Source: Actinomycetota bacterium (GTDB lineage Bacteria > Actinomycetota > Actinomycetes > Streptosporangiales > Streptosporangiaceae). Taken from it: a stretch of DNA of 64,000 nt. The DNA lies in contig DAHVDE010000049.1 in assembly GCA_027313705.1 (NCBI GenBank), positions 1-64,000 on the forward strand. Reading direction: 5' to 3'. The position numbers and the translations under genes were made by a program. Shown here piece after piece: positions 18,119 to 28,400 of this stretch. Within the stretch, counting starts at the first letter, position 1. Each line of letters begins with the position of its first letter. The notes below the pieces were generated by a model that saw nothing but the letters and a program-made list of their open reading frames with translations, was not told where the DNA came from and ran no database searches.

Positions 18119-19264
18119 GTGCGTGACATCCTCGACCAGATCGCGAAGTGGTGGGACGCGGGCGAGCAGTTCGGGCTGGCGACCGTAGTCCAGACGTTCA
18201 GCAGCGCGCCGAGGGAGCCAGGTGCCGCGCTGGCGGTGTCGGCGGCTGGCGAGGTCGTGGGCAGCGTGTCAGGCGGCTGCGTAGAAGGCGCGGTGTACGA
18301 ATTGTCCGGCCAGGTGTCCGCCAGCGGCCAGGCGGTGCTTCAGCGTTACGGCGTCAGCGACGACACCGCCTTCAGCGCGGGACTGACCTGCGGCGGCATC
18401 ATCGACATCTTCGTCGAGCGGGTCAGCAAGGACAGTTACCCGCAGTTCGGCGAGATAACCGCGGCGGTCAGGGATCAGCAGCCAGTCGCGGTCGCCACGG
18501 TCATCGCCGGGCCAGGCCAGGTTGGCGCCAGGCGGGTGATCTGGCCGGCCGCACAGCCCGGAGAAACCACCGGGGTGCTCGGCTCAGGTGACCGGCTTGA
18601 CCAGGCGGTCGACGACGATGCGAGGGGCATGCTGGCCCAAGGCCTGACCGGGGTGCGGCGCTACGGGCCGGACGGCGAGCGGCGCCGCGACGAACTGGCT
18701 GTGTTCGTGCAGTCGTTCGCCCCGCCGCCGAGGATGCTGGTATTCGGCGCCATCGACTTCGCGGCCGCCGTGGCCAGGATCGGCAAGTTCCTTGGTTACC
18801 GTGTCACGGTATGCGACGCCAGGCCGGTGTTCGCGACCAGCGCCAGGTTCCCTGACGCCGACGAAGTGATCACCGACTGGCCGCACCGTTACCTGGCTGG
18901 GACAAGCACCGACGAGCGCACCGTCATCTGCGTGCTGACCCACGACCCGAAGTTCGACGTGCCCGTGCTTGAAATCGCTCTTCGCATGCCTGCCGCCTAC
19001 ATCGGGGCGATGGGCAGCAGGCGGACCCATGACGACCGGCTTGACCGGCTCCGTGCGGCTGGCCTGTCCGAGCAGGAACTCGAGCGGCTGCGGTCGCCGG
19101 TCGGGCTCGACTTGGGTGCGCGCACGCCTGAGGAAACCGCGGTAGCCATCGCAGCGGAGCTGATCCAGCTCAGGTGGGGCGGCTCGGGTCAGCCGCTCAC
19201 CCTCACCAGCGGCCGGATCCACCATGAGGCTGCACGCGAGGCGGCCGGCCTCTCCAGTGCCTGA
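18119..19264 (+). CDS. XdhC/CoxI family protein
   Basis: TFSSAPREPGAALAVSAAGEVVGSVSGGCVEGAVYEL; C-terminal YIGAMGSRRTHDDRLDRLRAAGLSEQELERLRSPVGLDLGARTPEETAVAIAAEL. Confidence 0.93.
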   Translation: MRDILDQIAKWWDAGEQFGLATVVQTFSSAPREPGAALAVSAAGEVVGSVSGGCVEGAVYELSGQVSASGQAVLQRYGVSDDTAFSAGLTCGGIIDIFVERVSKDSYPQFGEITAAVRDQQPVAVATVIAGPGQVGARRVIWPAAQPGETTGVLGSGDRLDQAVDDDARGMLAQGLTGVRRYGPDGERRRDELAVFVQSFAPPPRMLVFGAIDFAAAVARIGKFLGYRVTVCDARPVFATSARFPDADEVITDWPHRYLAGTSTDERTVICVLTHDPKFDVPVLEIALRMPAAYIGAMGSRRTHDDRLDRLRAAGLSEQELERLRSPVGLDLGARTPEETAVAIAAELIQLRWGGSGQPLTLTSGRIHHEAAREAAGLSSA

Positions 19265-19859
19265 CCGCCGCAAGATCGCCGGGCTGCTGCTTGCGGCCGG
19301 CTCTGGCAGCCGGCTTGGCCGGCCGAAGGCGCTCGTCGAACTGGGCGGGCAGAGCCTGGCCTCGCGCGGTGCGGCGCTGCTGAGGTGCGGCGGGACCGAC
19401 CCGGTTCTTGTCGTCACAGGCGCGGCGCAGGTGAGCCTGCCTGACGTGACGATCGTGCCGAACCCGCACTGGAGGGCTGGCATGGGTTCCTCGCTGCGGG
19501 CCGGCCTTGCCGCGCTCCCCGACGAAAGCGCGGCCGTCGTGATTGCCCTCGTTGACCAGCCGCTGATCGGCCCGGCGGTGGTCAGGCGGCTCATCGCGGC
19601 CTACCAGGCCGGCGCCTCTGTCGTAGTTGCCAGTTACGCTGGCCAGCGCAGGAATCCGGTTTTGATCGACCGCGAGCACTGGCCTGCGGCCGCCGCCCTG
19701 GCCGAAGGTGACGCTGGTGCCCGCGAGTTCCTCAGGTCACGCGCCGACCTGATCACGCTGGTCGAGTGCGGCGACATCGGCCGTGCCGATGACCTGGATA
19801 CCGCCGGCGATCTTAAGCGCATTACTGGATTGATGCGCTCGGCTGATTATTTGCAATAA
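19224..19859 (+). CDS. Molybdenum-cofactor nucleotidyltransferase (MocA-like)
   Basis: LLLAAGSGSRLGRPKALVELGG; MGSSLRAGLAAL; LVDQPLIGPAVV. In-frame alternative GTG at 19257. Confidence 0.85.
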   Translation: MRLHARRPASPVPDRRKIAGLLLAAGSGSRLGRPKALVELGGQSLASRGAALLRCGGTDPVLVVTGAAQVSLPDVTIVPNPHWRAGMGSSLRAGLAALPDESAAVVIALVDQPLIGPAVVRRLIAAYQAGASVVVASYAGQRRNPVLIDREHWPAAAALAEGDAGAREFLRSRADLITLVECGDIGRADDLDTAGDLKRITGLMRSADYLQ

Positions 19860-19988
19860 AGGAGCTTTTAGTCATGCGATCCTTGCGGGGCCGTCGCTCG
19901 GGCGTGAAAATCGGGGGCGGGCTACCCTCGGCAGCCATCTCCGACTAGTCCACGCAGGTGGAGTTGCCTGGCCGGAGGCACTTACTGG

Positions 19989-20915
19989 TCAGATTTTGCA
20001 AATACCCCAGGTGTGGCTGACGGAATCCGCAGGGGCCAGTACTATCCGGTATTCGCCACTGGCGAAGGCATTCGGCGGGCAAGTCATCGGCTCGATGGCG
20101 ACGGCGCGGCGCCGGTGCGGAGCGGCGAGGCCGTCGCCGGTGAACACTTGCAGCCAGTCGTAGCCAGGGCCAGCCCAAAGGCCAAGCCTGGTGTGCTCGT
20201 CGGTGAGCCTGGCCCAGGCCCGGCCGTGCTCATCCCTGGTGAGTCCGGTCAGGGCGTGGTCGAGCTTAGCGTCGGCGATGCGCCTGGCGGCGCGAAAGTC
20301 GAACTGAGAGCCGGTCACGTCTTGCGGCGGTCCCGATGGGATACCGCGCTCGTCGGCTGGCAGCCATTTCGCGGCTGGCAGTTCAAGCTCGCAAGTATCG
20401 ACCACGGCTGCCCCCGTCGTCAGGTACGGGTGCGAGCCCGTGCCGTAAGGCGCCGGCTGTGAACCGGCGTTCGTCGCGGTCACCGAGACTCGCAGGCCGT
20501 CTTTCGCGTCAAGCCGGTAGCTGACCGCCAGTTCCAGGCAGAAGGGGTAACCTGGCCGGCCGAGCAGCAGGTGAGTGAGGGTCAGTTCGTTCGCGATATG
20601 GCTGGCAGGTTTCCAGCCGGCCCAGCGGGTCAGGCCGTGAATGGCGTTGCCGCGGGCGGCCTCGCTGAGCTCAAGCTGATAGCTGGCACCGGCGAAGGTG
20701 TACTTGCCGCCGTCTACGCGGTTCGGCCAGGGCGCGAGCAGTTGGCCTGCGCCGCCAGGAGGCAGTTCGTCAGGCTCGAACTCCGTGACCAGCGGCGTGC
20801 CTTCGTAGCTGAGGCGGCGCAGCCCGGCACCAAGTTCGGTCACCGTGGCCCGGTAGCCGCCAGCTTGAATCTCGTACTGCGCGCCGGTGAGCGCGACCTC
20901 GTTTGGCTTGTGCAT
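19989..20915 (-). CDS. Aldose 1-epimerase family protein
   Basis: LLAPWPNRVDGGKYTFAGASYQLELSEAARGNAIHGLTRW; GTGSHPYLT. Confidence 0.88.
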   Translation of the reverse strand: MHKPNEVALTGAQYEIQAGGYRATVTELGAGLRRLSYEGTPLVTEFEPDELPPGGAGQLLAPWPNRVDGGKYTFAGASYQLELSEAARGNAIHGLTRWAGWKPASHIANELTLTHLLLGRPGYPFCLELAVSYRLDAKDGLRVSVTATNAGSQPAPYGTGSHPYLTTGAAVVDTCELELPAAKWLPADERGIPSGPPQDVTGSQFDFRAARRIADAKLDHALTGLTRDEHGRAWARLTDEHTRLGLWAGPGYDWLQVFTGDGLAAPHRRRAVAIEPMTCPPNAFASGEYRIVLAPADSVSHTWGICKI

Positions 20916-20949
20916 GGCCCCAATAATGCCTGGTCAGGCTAATGTATGG

Positions 20950-23376
20950 TCAGTCGCGCGGTGTCAGCGCCCCGGTTCGCACGGCCTCGGCGACGAGCAC
21001 CCCGAAGAGGTAGAAGTAGGCTGACTCCTCGTCAGAGAATACCCGGACCTCGTGCCGTGCGCCCGCTGCGGAATTGAACACCTCGAAGCCTTCCTCCGTT
21101 CGCACCAGGCACATCGCGCCGTCGACATCCTCGCCAATAGCGTAGGCGGCTGGCGGGATGGCTGCCTGGGTGGCCAGGTCAGAGAAGATCTTCTGAGTGG
21201 GCAGCCTGCGCTTGGTGGCGCGACGACGGCGTGGCTGGGCTGACGCCTCCTGATCCGGTTCAGCGGCCAGTTGCGCGGCCTGTTGCGCGGTCGGCTCAGG
21301 GGGCTGGGCCATGGGCTGGGCCATGGGCTGGGGCTGGGCTGCGGGCGGCTGGGCTTCTGCCTGGGCCGGGGTAAATCGCGGCAACGGGGGCGGCTGGCTG
21401 GACAGCAGGTGCGACAGCTCAGCCGGACCAAGATCGTGCGCGGTGCCGTTGAGTGCGGTGCCGTTGAGTGCGGTGCCGTGCGGGCCGTGGCCGTTCTGGA
21501 CCGGCATCTGCTGTGGGACGTAGGACTCAAAGGCTGCCTGGGGCGCCTGTGCTGCCTGGGGCACCTGCGGCTCGGCTGGCGGCGGCGATTGGGTTTCGGT
21601 CGCTACGGGTGGCAGTGCGGGCGCGCTGGTGATTGGCGGCGGTGCGACCTCAGCAGAAAGGGGCTGCGGTGCCACGGCGGGCTGGGGTGCCATGGCGGGC
21701 TGTGCTGCGGTGGCCTGGGGTGCTGCGGTGGGCTGGGGTGCTGCGGTGGGCTGTGCGGCTGCGAGCTGTGCGGCTGAAGCGAGGCCCGGCTGCTCTGGCT
21801 GTCCTTGCTGCCGCTGGTCGGTGGGTTGCGGCGGTAGCTGTGCTTGAGCTTGAAACGGATTCTGTGGCGACCAGGAAGGAACCGTCGGCCCGGCCGGTGA
21901 GCCGGGGTGCATGAGGTTGGTCGGGTCGGAGATTCCGGCCGGGGGCGGCACGGCCGGGCCGCGGCCGTGGTCGAGCACGGCGGAGTGCTCAGTTACGCGC
22001 TGCGCTTGCTCAGGCTGCGGTGACTGAACTTGCGCCTGGACCTGCTGGGGAGCAGGCGCTGCTATGGGCTCCTGTTGCCTGGGCGGTTCCTGCACAGGTA
22101 CCTGGCCTGGTACTTGCGCAGGTGCTTGCCTCGGTGCGGGAGGTGCCGGGCTTCCGATGATCTGCACCGGCTGCGCACTGCCGTGCGGTGGCTGGGCGGC
22201 GGGCTGCGGTGGCTGGGCGGCGGGCTGCGGCGGCTGCGCCGTGAGTTGCGGCTGGGGCGTGAACCGCGGCTGTGAGATGGGCTGGGATGTCTGGTGCGGT
22301 TGTGGTGACCCCCCTTGCGGCGGCACTTGTACCGAGGTCGGCGGGAGTGGTTCAGCTAGCGGCTGGAGCGGTCCAGTTACCGGATCGACCGGCCCGGTGA
22401 TCGGGCCAGTGACCGGTCCTGAGATGGCATGAACAGGCAACGCAGACTGCGGTGCGATCGCGTGAACGGGCGGCAGCGGCATTGCCGCCGGCTGCGCCTG
22501 CGGTGCCGCCTGCGGCAGTACCTGCCGTGCGCCTGGCGGCATTGGGCTGGCTTGGGCGGCAGCTGGCGCTACGTGGGGTGGCTGGGGTGCCGCGGAGCCC
22601 GGTTGCGGTGCCTGGGGTGATGTAGCCGCGGCGCGCTGGCTGGAAGAAGCGACTGCTTGCGCCCGCTTGGACCTGGCCTCTTGTGCCTGGCGCGGCTGAC
22701 CCTTCTGACCGCGCCGCGCGGCGGTTGTCGCCGCGCGGAGAGCCTCGGCTTCAAGGGGCAGCGGCGGCTCGTCAACGGCTGGTATGGCAATCGGCTTGTC
22801 TGCTGTCCGCTGTCGGCTGGCCTCGGAGCGCGAGCGGCCGGTCAGGGCGATGCCAGGCAGGTCGTAGCCGGGCTGGCCGGGGACTTGCCCGCTGGCACCG
22901 CCTGCTGAGCCAGCGGGTGTGCTGGTGTCCAGGCGAGGTAGTGAGTCGACGGCGGGCATCGGCCGCGAGTGCGGTCCGCTGTCATTTCGTGAAGGCGAGA
23001 GAAGTATCCGCTGCTCCACGACGTCGGAGACTTCCTGGCGCGGTGTTATCAGTTCGAAGACACCGCGGTCGACTTCCCAGTAGCCAAGCTGGGCGGCCCG
23101 CAGCGCGTCATGGCCAAGGTAGACAATATGCAGCCGGTCCCCGAGATCGTCGAGCACGATGCAGCGCCCGCCGCGGAACGTGCCGACCGGGCGTGACTCG
23201 TAGAGTGCCTGCGCATCGTATCGGCCGATTCGCTTGCGCCAGTGCCCCGTCGCGGGCTCGAAGCCGAGTTCCTCTGGTGGCGGGCATGCCGCGAACAGGA
23301 CGATGTCGGAATCGTCAGGACCGATTCCGGCCTCGTAAGGAGCGCCCTGGAAGCTTGCCAGGATTCGGTACCGCAT
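20950..23376 (-). CDS. Large hypothetical protein: conserved N- and C-terminal globular segments joined by a ~570 aa Pro/Gln/Ala-rich linker
   Basis: Start MRYRILASFQGAPYEAG at 23376; low-complexity linker; C-terminus PPAAYAIGEDVDGAMCLVRTEEGFEVF...FSDEESAYFYLFGVLVAEAVRTG. Confidence 0.8.
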   Translation of the reverse strand: MRYRILASFQGAPYEAGIGPDDSDIVLFAACPPPEELGFEPATGHWRKRIGRYDAQALYESRPVGTFRGGRCIVLDDLGDRLHIVYLGHDALRAAQLGYWEVDRGVFELITPRQEVSDVVEQRILLSPSRNDSGPHSRPMPAVDSLPRLDTSTPAGSAGGASGQVPGQPGYDLPGIALTGRSRSEASRQRTADKPIAIPAVDEPPLPLEAEALRAATTAARRGQKGQPRQAQEARSKRAQAVASSSQRAAATSPQAPQPGSAAPQPPHVAPAAAQASPMPPGARQVLPQAAPQAQPAAMPLPPVHAIAPQSALPVHAISGPVTGPITGPVDPVTGPLQPLAEPLPPTSVQVPPQGGSPQPHQTSQPISQPRFTPQPQLTAQPPQPAAQPPQPAAQPPHGSAQPVQIIGSPAPPAPRQAPAQVPGQVPVQEPPRQQEPIAAPAPQQVQAQVQSPQPEQAQRVTEHSAVLDHGRGPAVPPPAGISDPTNLMHPGSPAGPTVPSWSPQNPFQAQAQLPPQPTDQRQQGQPEQPGLASAAQLAAAQPTAAPQPTAAPQATAAQPAMAPQPAVAPQPLSAEVAPPPITSAPALPPVATETQSPPPAEPQVPQAAQAPQAAFESYVPQQMPVQNGHGPHGTALNGTALNGTAHDLGPAELSHLLSSQPPPLPRFTPAQAEAQPPAAQPQPMAQPMAQPPEPTAQQAAQLAAEPDQEASAQPRRRRATKRRLPTQKIFSDLATQAAIPPAAYAIGEDVDGAMCLVRTEEGFEVFNSAAGARHEVRVFSDEESAYFYLFGVLVAEAVRTGALTPRD

Positions 23377-23378
23377 CG

Positions 23379-23864
23379 TCAGTTCCCTTCCGCTGGCCGC
23401 AGCCACACCTGCCCGTCGTAGCGGGCGATGAAGTCTTCGCTACTGACAGTGATCCGATAGATCTCGGTTCCGACGGGAATCGGCATCAAGTCTACGTAGA
23501 ACTCGGGTATTGGATGATTTGACCATGATGTGTAGCCTGTCCCGGTAAACGGTGGCTTGCCGGTCCAATCTCCGCCGCGTTCAACGGAATAAGGGATTTT
23601 GTAAGGGTCAGGGGAGGCGGCGAGCCAGCGCAGCAAGTAGATCTCGGTCATGTCTGGCCGGAACTCGGATCCGTCGTATCCCAGGTCAAGCGCGTGGTAG
23701 AAGTCTGCAGGGTTGGTGAAGGAACTGTCGGCCAGGCAGTACACGAACCCGGCTATGACGGCGCGACGGCCAGTCAGGTACGGCTCGACGAGCCGAGGCG
23801 GGATCGGCTTCTGCAGCATCGTTCCCGCTTCGACGATCGGCGGCGTCTGAGGGATGTTCCGCAC
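23379..23864 (-). CDS. Hypothetical 161 aa protein (possible toxin-like enzyme domain)
   Basis: Intact ORF directly upstream of the 20950-23376 gene (2-bp gap); W/Y/R-rich globular sequence ending ARYDGQVWLRPAEGN. Confidence 0.7.
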   Translation of the reverse strand: MRNIPQTPPIVEAGTMLQKPIPPRLVEPYLTGRRAVIAGFVYCLADSSFTNPADFYHALDLGYDGSEFRPDMTEIYLLRWLAASPDPYKIPYSVERGGDWTGKPPFTGTGYTSWSNHPIPEFYVDLMPIPVGTEIYRITVSSEDFIARYDGQVWLRPAEGN

Positions 23865-24203
23865 TCGCTCCCCTGTGGTTTCACTGCGTGCAGTTCTATG
23901 AAACTCTCAAATCGCCGGTTGCGCGCTTAACTTCCGACGAGAACCTGGACTTGCCTCCCGCAGCGGCCAACCCAGACCAGGAGCCCTGGCGAGGTACTGG
24001 ACGCAAGGCGCAAGAGTACTCGTGTCTGATACGTCCGGGCCGTGGCCACTAGATTAAGAGGCCGGAAAGCGTCACAAGACCCTCCTGACCGTCCTGCCTG
24101 GTGTGCCCAGAAGGTCCGTGCCTGCGCAGGCTGGTTAACCAGTAAATGCTTCCGCCAGGGTGCGGTCAGGCCGTGGCCGGATGGTCTTGCCTGGGCTGAT
24201 CCG

Positions 24204-24986
24204 ATGATCATCTACAGTTGGGCCGTGCTCGAGATCAGCGCAGGGGACCCTTCGTTCCGTGACGACGACGGCTCGGCCAGCCCTTCGGTATCGACCGCCA
24301 TGGCCAGGTTCGCGGCGGCCAGGGGTACTGAGCACGCCGTCCTTTCCGCGCTGGCAGGCAGCAGGCTGCTCGTTCCTGTGGTTGCGGTGCTTTCCGCCAA
24401 TGGTGATGGCACCGAGCAGGCTGCGACAGTCGCCGCGCCGGCCGGGACGGCGCAGCTCAGGGCTGTCGGCCAGGGTGAGAAGGCCAGCGAGATGGCGATG
24501 CCGATGCTCATCGGACTTGACGGCAGGCGGGCGATTCCCGCGTTCACCGGGCTCGAGTCGCTGAAGCGGTGGCAACCGGACGCGCGACCCGTGCCGGTGA
24601 ACGCAGCTGCCGTCTGGCAGACCGCGTGCGCTGACGACGCCGCGGTCGTCGTGGACGTGGCCGGGCCTGTGCCGTTCGCGGTCGAGGGGGCGAGGCTTGC
24701 CGCGCTCGCGGCGGGCAATGAGCCGCCGTTGCCGTTCGCTGATCCCGATGTGCGCGAGAACGTGTCGGCGGTGCTCTCCGGCCAACTCGACGTGGCCTCG
24801 TTCGAGCTTGAGCCCGGTGGTGAGGATCATGACCTCGGGGTCGTCTTGACGCTGGCGGCCGGGGCGGCGGATGCTGACCTGGCCAGGCTCGGCGGCGAAG
24901 TGATGGCGGGGGTCATGGAACGCCTGGGAGGCAGGCTCAGGCGCGGTGTCCAGGTCTGGCTGGCCGAACCAGGCTCGGTCGGCTGA
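24204..24986 (+). CDS. SseB family protein
   Basis: [27 protein letters not shown]..., [27 protein letters not shown]. Alternative GTG start at 24225. Confidence 0.8.
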   Translation: MIIYSWAVLEISAGDPSFRDDDGSASPSVSTAMARFAAARGTEHAVLSALAGSRLLVPVVAVLSANGDGTEQAATVAAPAGTAQLRAVGQGEKASEMAMPMLIGLDGRRAIPAFTGLESLKRWQPDARPVPVNAAAVWQTACADDAAVVVDVAGPVPFAVEGARLAALAAGNEPPLPFADPDVRENVSAVLSGQLDVASFELEPGGEDHDLGVVLTLAAGAADADLARLGGEVMAGVMERLGGRLRRGVQVWLAEPGSVG

Positions 24987-25068
24987 AGCGCGCTGTTCGG
25001 CGGCGACTGGCCGAGTGAGCCGGACGGCTGGGGCAGGAGCGAATAGCGGCTATGGAAAGATCGAGCAC

Positions 25069-26247
25069 ATGTTGCGCTGGCTGACTGCCGGGGAGTCGCA
25101 CGGACCGGCCCTGGTGGCGGTCTGTGACGGACTGCCGGCCGGCATCGAAGTGACCACGGCTGACATCGCGGCCGCCCTGACCAGGCGCAGGGCCGGGTAC
25201 GGGCGCGGCGCGAGGATGAAGTTCGAGCGGGACGAGGCGGAGATCACCGGGGGAGTGCGGCATGGCCGCACCTTGGGCGGACCGGTCGCGATACGGGTCG
25301 GCAACGCTGAATGGCCTAAGTGGACCACGGTCATGTCGCCCGACCCCGTGAGCGAGGATGAGCTCGCAGGCCAGGCCAGGAACGAGTCGCTGAGCAGGCC
25401 GAGGCCAGGACATGCCGATCTCGCCGGGATGCAGAAATACGGCCAGGACGACGCCAGGCCGATCCTGGAGCGGGCTAGCGCCAGGGAGACCGCAGCGCGG
25501 GTGGCGCTCGGCGAATTGGCCAGGAGATTCCTCAAGCAATCGCTTGGCGCGGACGTGCTGAGCCACGTTCTCGCGATCGGCGCTGTGCAGGCACCGCCGG
25601 GAACCATGCCAGGCCCAGATGACCTGACGTTCATCGATGCTGACCAGGTTCGCTGCCTTCACCCGGCGGCCAGCGCGGCCATGGTCGAGGAGATCGAGAA
25701 GGCACGTAAAGAAGGCGACACGCTCGGCGGAGTAGTCGAGGTTGTCGTCCATGGCCTGCCGCCAGGACTCGGCAGTCACGTGCAGTGGGACAGGAAACTC
25801 GACGGACGGCTGGCCGGCGCAATGATGAGCATCCACGCGATCAAGGGAGTGGAGATCGGCGATGGCTTCCAGACGGCGGCGAGGCGCGGATCGCAGGCCC
25901 ACGACGAGATCGAGTTGCGGCAAGAAGGCATTCGCAGGCTGACCAACAGGGCTGGCGGGCTGGAAGGGGGCCTGACCACAGGCGAGCCGGTCAGGGTGCG
26001 GCTGGCGATGAAGCCGATCTCTACGGTCCCCAGAGCGCTATCCACGATCGACGTGCGCACCGGCGAGCCGGCCAGGGCGATCAACCAGCGCAGCGACGTG
26101 ACCGCGGTGCCTGCCGCCGGAGTGGTGGCCGAGGCCATGGCCGCTCTGGTACTTGCGGATGCCGCGCTGGAGAAGTTCGGCGGCGATACGGTGACTGAGG
26201 TCCGCAGGAACCTGCGGGGCTACCTGGAGGCATTGGCAATCAGATGA
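25069..26247 (+). CDS. aroC: Chorismate synthase
   Basis: [58 protein letters not shown]. Confidence 0.97.
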   Translation: MLRWLTAGESHGPALVAVCDGLPAGIEVTTADIAAALTRRRAGYGRGARMKFERDEAEITGGVRHGRTLGGPVAIRVGNAEWPKWTTVMSPDPVSEDELAGQARNESLSRPRPGHADLAGMQKYGQDDARPILERASARETAARVALGELARRFLKQSLGADVLSHVLAIGAVQAPPGTMPGPDDLTFIDADQVRCLHPAASAAMVEEIEKARKEGDTLGGVVEVVVHGLPPGLGSHVQWDRKLDGRLAGAMMSIHAIKGVEIGDGFQTAARRGSQAHDEIELRQEGIRRLTNRAGGLEGGLTTGEPVRVRLAMKPISTVPRALSTIDVRTGEPARAINQRSDVTAVPAAGVVAEAMAALVLADAALEKFGGDTVTEVRRNLRGYLEALAIR

Positions 26248-26783
26248 GCGAACCCATCGTGATCCTGATCGGCCCGCCCGGTGCGGGTAAGTCGACCGTC
26301 GGTGCCCTGCTCGCCGACCGGCTCAAGGTCAGCTTCACCGATACGGACGCCTACGTCGAGGCGGTCGCGGGGAAGCCGGTCAGCGACATTTTCATCGAAG
26401 ACGGCGAGCAGGCGTTCCGTGCGCTCGAACGTGAAGCGGTCAAGAGCGCGCTGAGCGGCACCGATGGAGTGCTGGCGGTCGGCGGAGGCGCGATACTCGA
26501 CCAGGAGACACGACAGCGGCTGGCGGGCCGCGCCATCGTGTACCTGAAGACCGGCTTCGCCCAGGCCGCCAAGCGAACTGGCTTGTCGCAGGCCCGCCCG
26601 CTGCTCGTCGGCACGAACCCGCGAGCCACGCTCAAGGCGCTGCTCGACGCGCGGCTCCCGATCTACGAGAGCCTTGCCTGGATGACCGTTGCCACGGACG
26701 ATCATGACGCCGAGCAGGTTGCCGCCGAGATCTCTTCCCGGCTCGCAGTCCTGCGCCAGGACAACAGCACGAGTACGCCGTGA
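26244..26783 (+). CDS. aroK: Shikimate kinase
   Basis: [35 protein letters not shown] overlap with aroC. Confidence 0.96.
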   Translation: MSEPIVILIGPPGAGKSTVGALLADRLKVSFTDTDAYVEAVAGKPVSDIFIEDGEQAFRALEREAVKSALSGTDGVLAVGGGAILDQETRQRLAGRAIVYLKTGFAQAAKRTGLSQARPLLVGTNPRATLKALLDARLPIYESLAWMTVATDDHDAEQVAAEISSRLAVLRQDNSTSTP

Positions 26784-27859
26784 CTGCCACCAGGATCGCC
26801 GTAGGCGGAGCGCGACCTTATGAGGTCCTGGTGGGCACCGGCATCGCCGCGGACCTGCCTGGCCTGCTCGGCGGTGATCCTGGGACCGCCTTCCTGATCC
26901 ACGCCGAGGGCATGGAGGGCCATGCGACCCCGGCAGCCGATGCGCTCAGCGCGGCCGGCTGGCAGGTCCGCGAAGCCGCGGTACCTGCCGGCGAGGCGGC
27001 CAAGGACATCAAGGTCGCTACCGGACTGTGGTCAGCCCTGGCGAATGCCCGTGTCTCACGGTCAGATGTGATCGTCGGCCTTGGCGGTGGCGCGGTGACC
27101 GACCTGGCCGGCTTTGTCGCCGCCACCTGGCTGCGTGGCATCCAGCTGGTCCTGGTACCGACCACGCTGCTTGCCATGGTGGACGCCGCGATCGGCGGCA
27201 AGACTGCGATCAACATCCCGGCTGGCAAGAACCTGGTCGGCGCGTTCCATCCTCCCGTCGGTGTTCTTGCCGACCTGGCCGCGCTCAAGACGCTCCCGCA
27301 CCGCGAGTACGTGAGCGGACTGGCCGAGGTAATCAAGGCGGGTTTCATCGCGGACCCGGTAATACTCGACCTGGTAGAAAAGGACCCGCTCTCGGCCGCG
27401 ACCGCCGGCGGGCCACATGAGCGCGAACTGGTCGAACGCTCGATCAATGTGAAGGCAGATGTTGTCGGTGCCGACCTGAGGGAGGCGCAATCCGGTCGCC
27501 GCGAGACCCTGAACTACGGTCATACCCTCGGCCATGCCATCGAGCGCGCCGAGAAATATCAGGTTCCGCACGGCGAAGCGGTCGCCATCGGCTTGACGTT
27601 CGCGGCCCGTGTCGGCCAGCTTGCCGGACGCCTGGACGAGGAAACCGCCGGACGGCACGCCAGGATTCTTGCCTCGGTCGGCCTTCCGGTCAGGTATGAG
27701 GGCGGTTCGCCCTGGCCAGAGCTGCGCGCGGCGATGTCGGTCGACAAGAAGGTCAGGAGCGGTCAGTTGCGGCTCGTGGTGCTTGATGGCCTGGCCCGTC
27801 CTGGCATCCTGGCCGATCCCTCAGAGCAACTGCTTGAGCGGGCCTACAGGGAGGCGTAG
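26780..27859 (+). CDS. aroB: 3-dehydroquinate synthase
   Basis: VGLGGGAVTDLAGFVAATWLRGIQLVLVPTTLLAMVDAAIGGKTAIN, LNYGHTLGHAIE. Confidence 0.97.
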   Translation: MTATRIAVGGARPYEVLVGTGIAADLPGLLGGDPGTAFLIHAEGMEGHATPAADALSAAGWQVREAAVPAGEAAKDIKVATGLWSALANARVSRSDVIVGLGGGAVTDLAGFVAATWLRGIQLVLVPTTLLAMVDAAIGGKTAINIPAGKNLVGAFHPPVGVLADLAALKTLPHREYVSGLAEVIKAGFIADPVILDLVEKDPLSAATAGGPHERELVERSINVKADVVGADLREAQSGRRETLNYGHTLGHAIERAEKYQVPHGEAVAIGLTFAARVGQLAGRLDEETAGRHARILASVGLPVRYEGGSPWPELRAAMSVDKKVRSGQLRLVVLDGLARPGILADPSEQLLERAYREA

Positions 27860-27861
27860 CG

Positions 27862-28341
27862 ATGCGAACCGTGCTCGTGCTTAACGGCCCTAACCTTTCC
27901 ATGCTCGGTTCGCGCGAGCCTGACATCTACGGCACGGCGACGCTGGCCGACCTGGAGCGGGCCTGCGCAGAGACGGCCGCCGAGCTTGACCTGACCGCCG
28001 ACTTCCGGCAGACCGACAATGAAGCCGAGCTCGTCGGCTGGATCCACGAGGCGGTCACCGGACGGATTCCTGTCGTGCTGAACGCGGCCGCTTTCACCCA
28101 TTACTCGTACGCGTTGCACGACGCCCTGGCGATGCGGACCGCGCCGGTGGTGGAAGTGCATCTGTCCAACCCGGCCGCCAGGGAGGAGTTTCGCCACACT
28201 TCGGTCGTGGCGAGCGTGGCCGAAGGGACGATCGCCGGATTCGGATTCGCTTCTTATCAGCTAGCACTCCGCGCCGTCGCCGGCCTGCTCGCGAAGGAAG
28301 GGCCGCAGGAGAGGCAGCAGCAGCGGGCTGACCTGACCTGA
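27862..28341 (+). CDS. aroQ: Type II 3-dehydroquinate dehydratase
   Basis: VLVLNGPNLSMLGSREPDIYG, NEAELVGWIHEA, VLNAAAFTHYSYALHDAL, VEVHLSNPAAREEFRH. Confidence 0.96.
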   Translation: MRTVLVLNGPNLSMLGSREPDIYGTATLADLERACAETAAELDLTADFRQTDNEAELVGWIHEAVTGRIPVVLNAAAFTHYSYALHDALAMRTAPVVEVHLSNPAAREEFRHTSVVASVAEGTIAGFGFASYQLALRAVAGLLAKEGPQERQQQRADLT

Positions 28342-28400
28342 GGCCAGCCGGATACGATGCACATGCCGGGACGATCGGATCGCCAGGGACGGGGTGCACA

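Noticed and set aside
21271-22432. Gly/Leu/Cys-rich plus-strand ORFs over the 20950-23376 gene
   Set aside because: Products of reading the Pro/Gln repeat linker in antisense.
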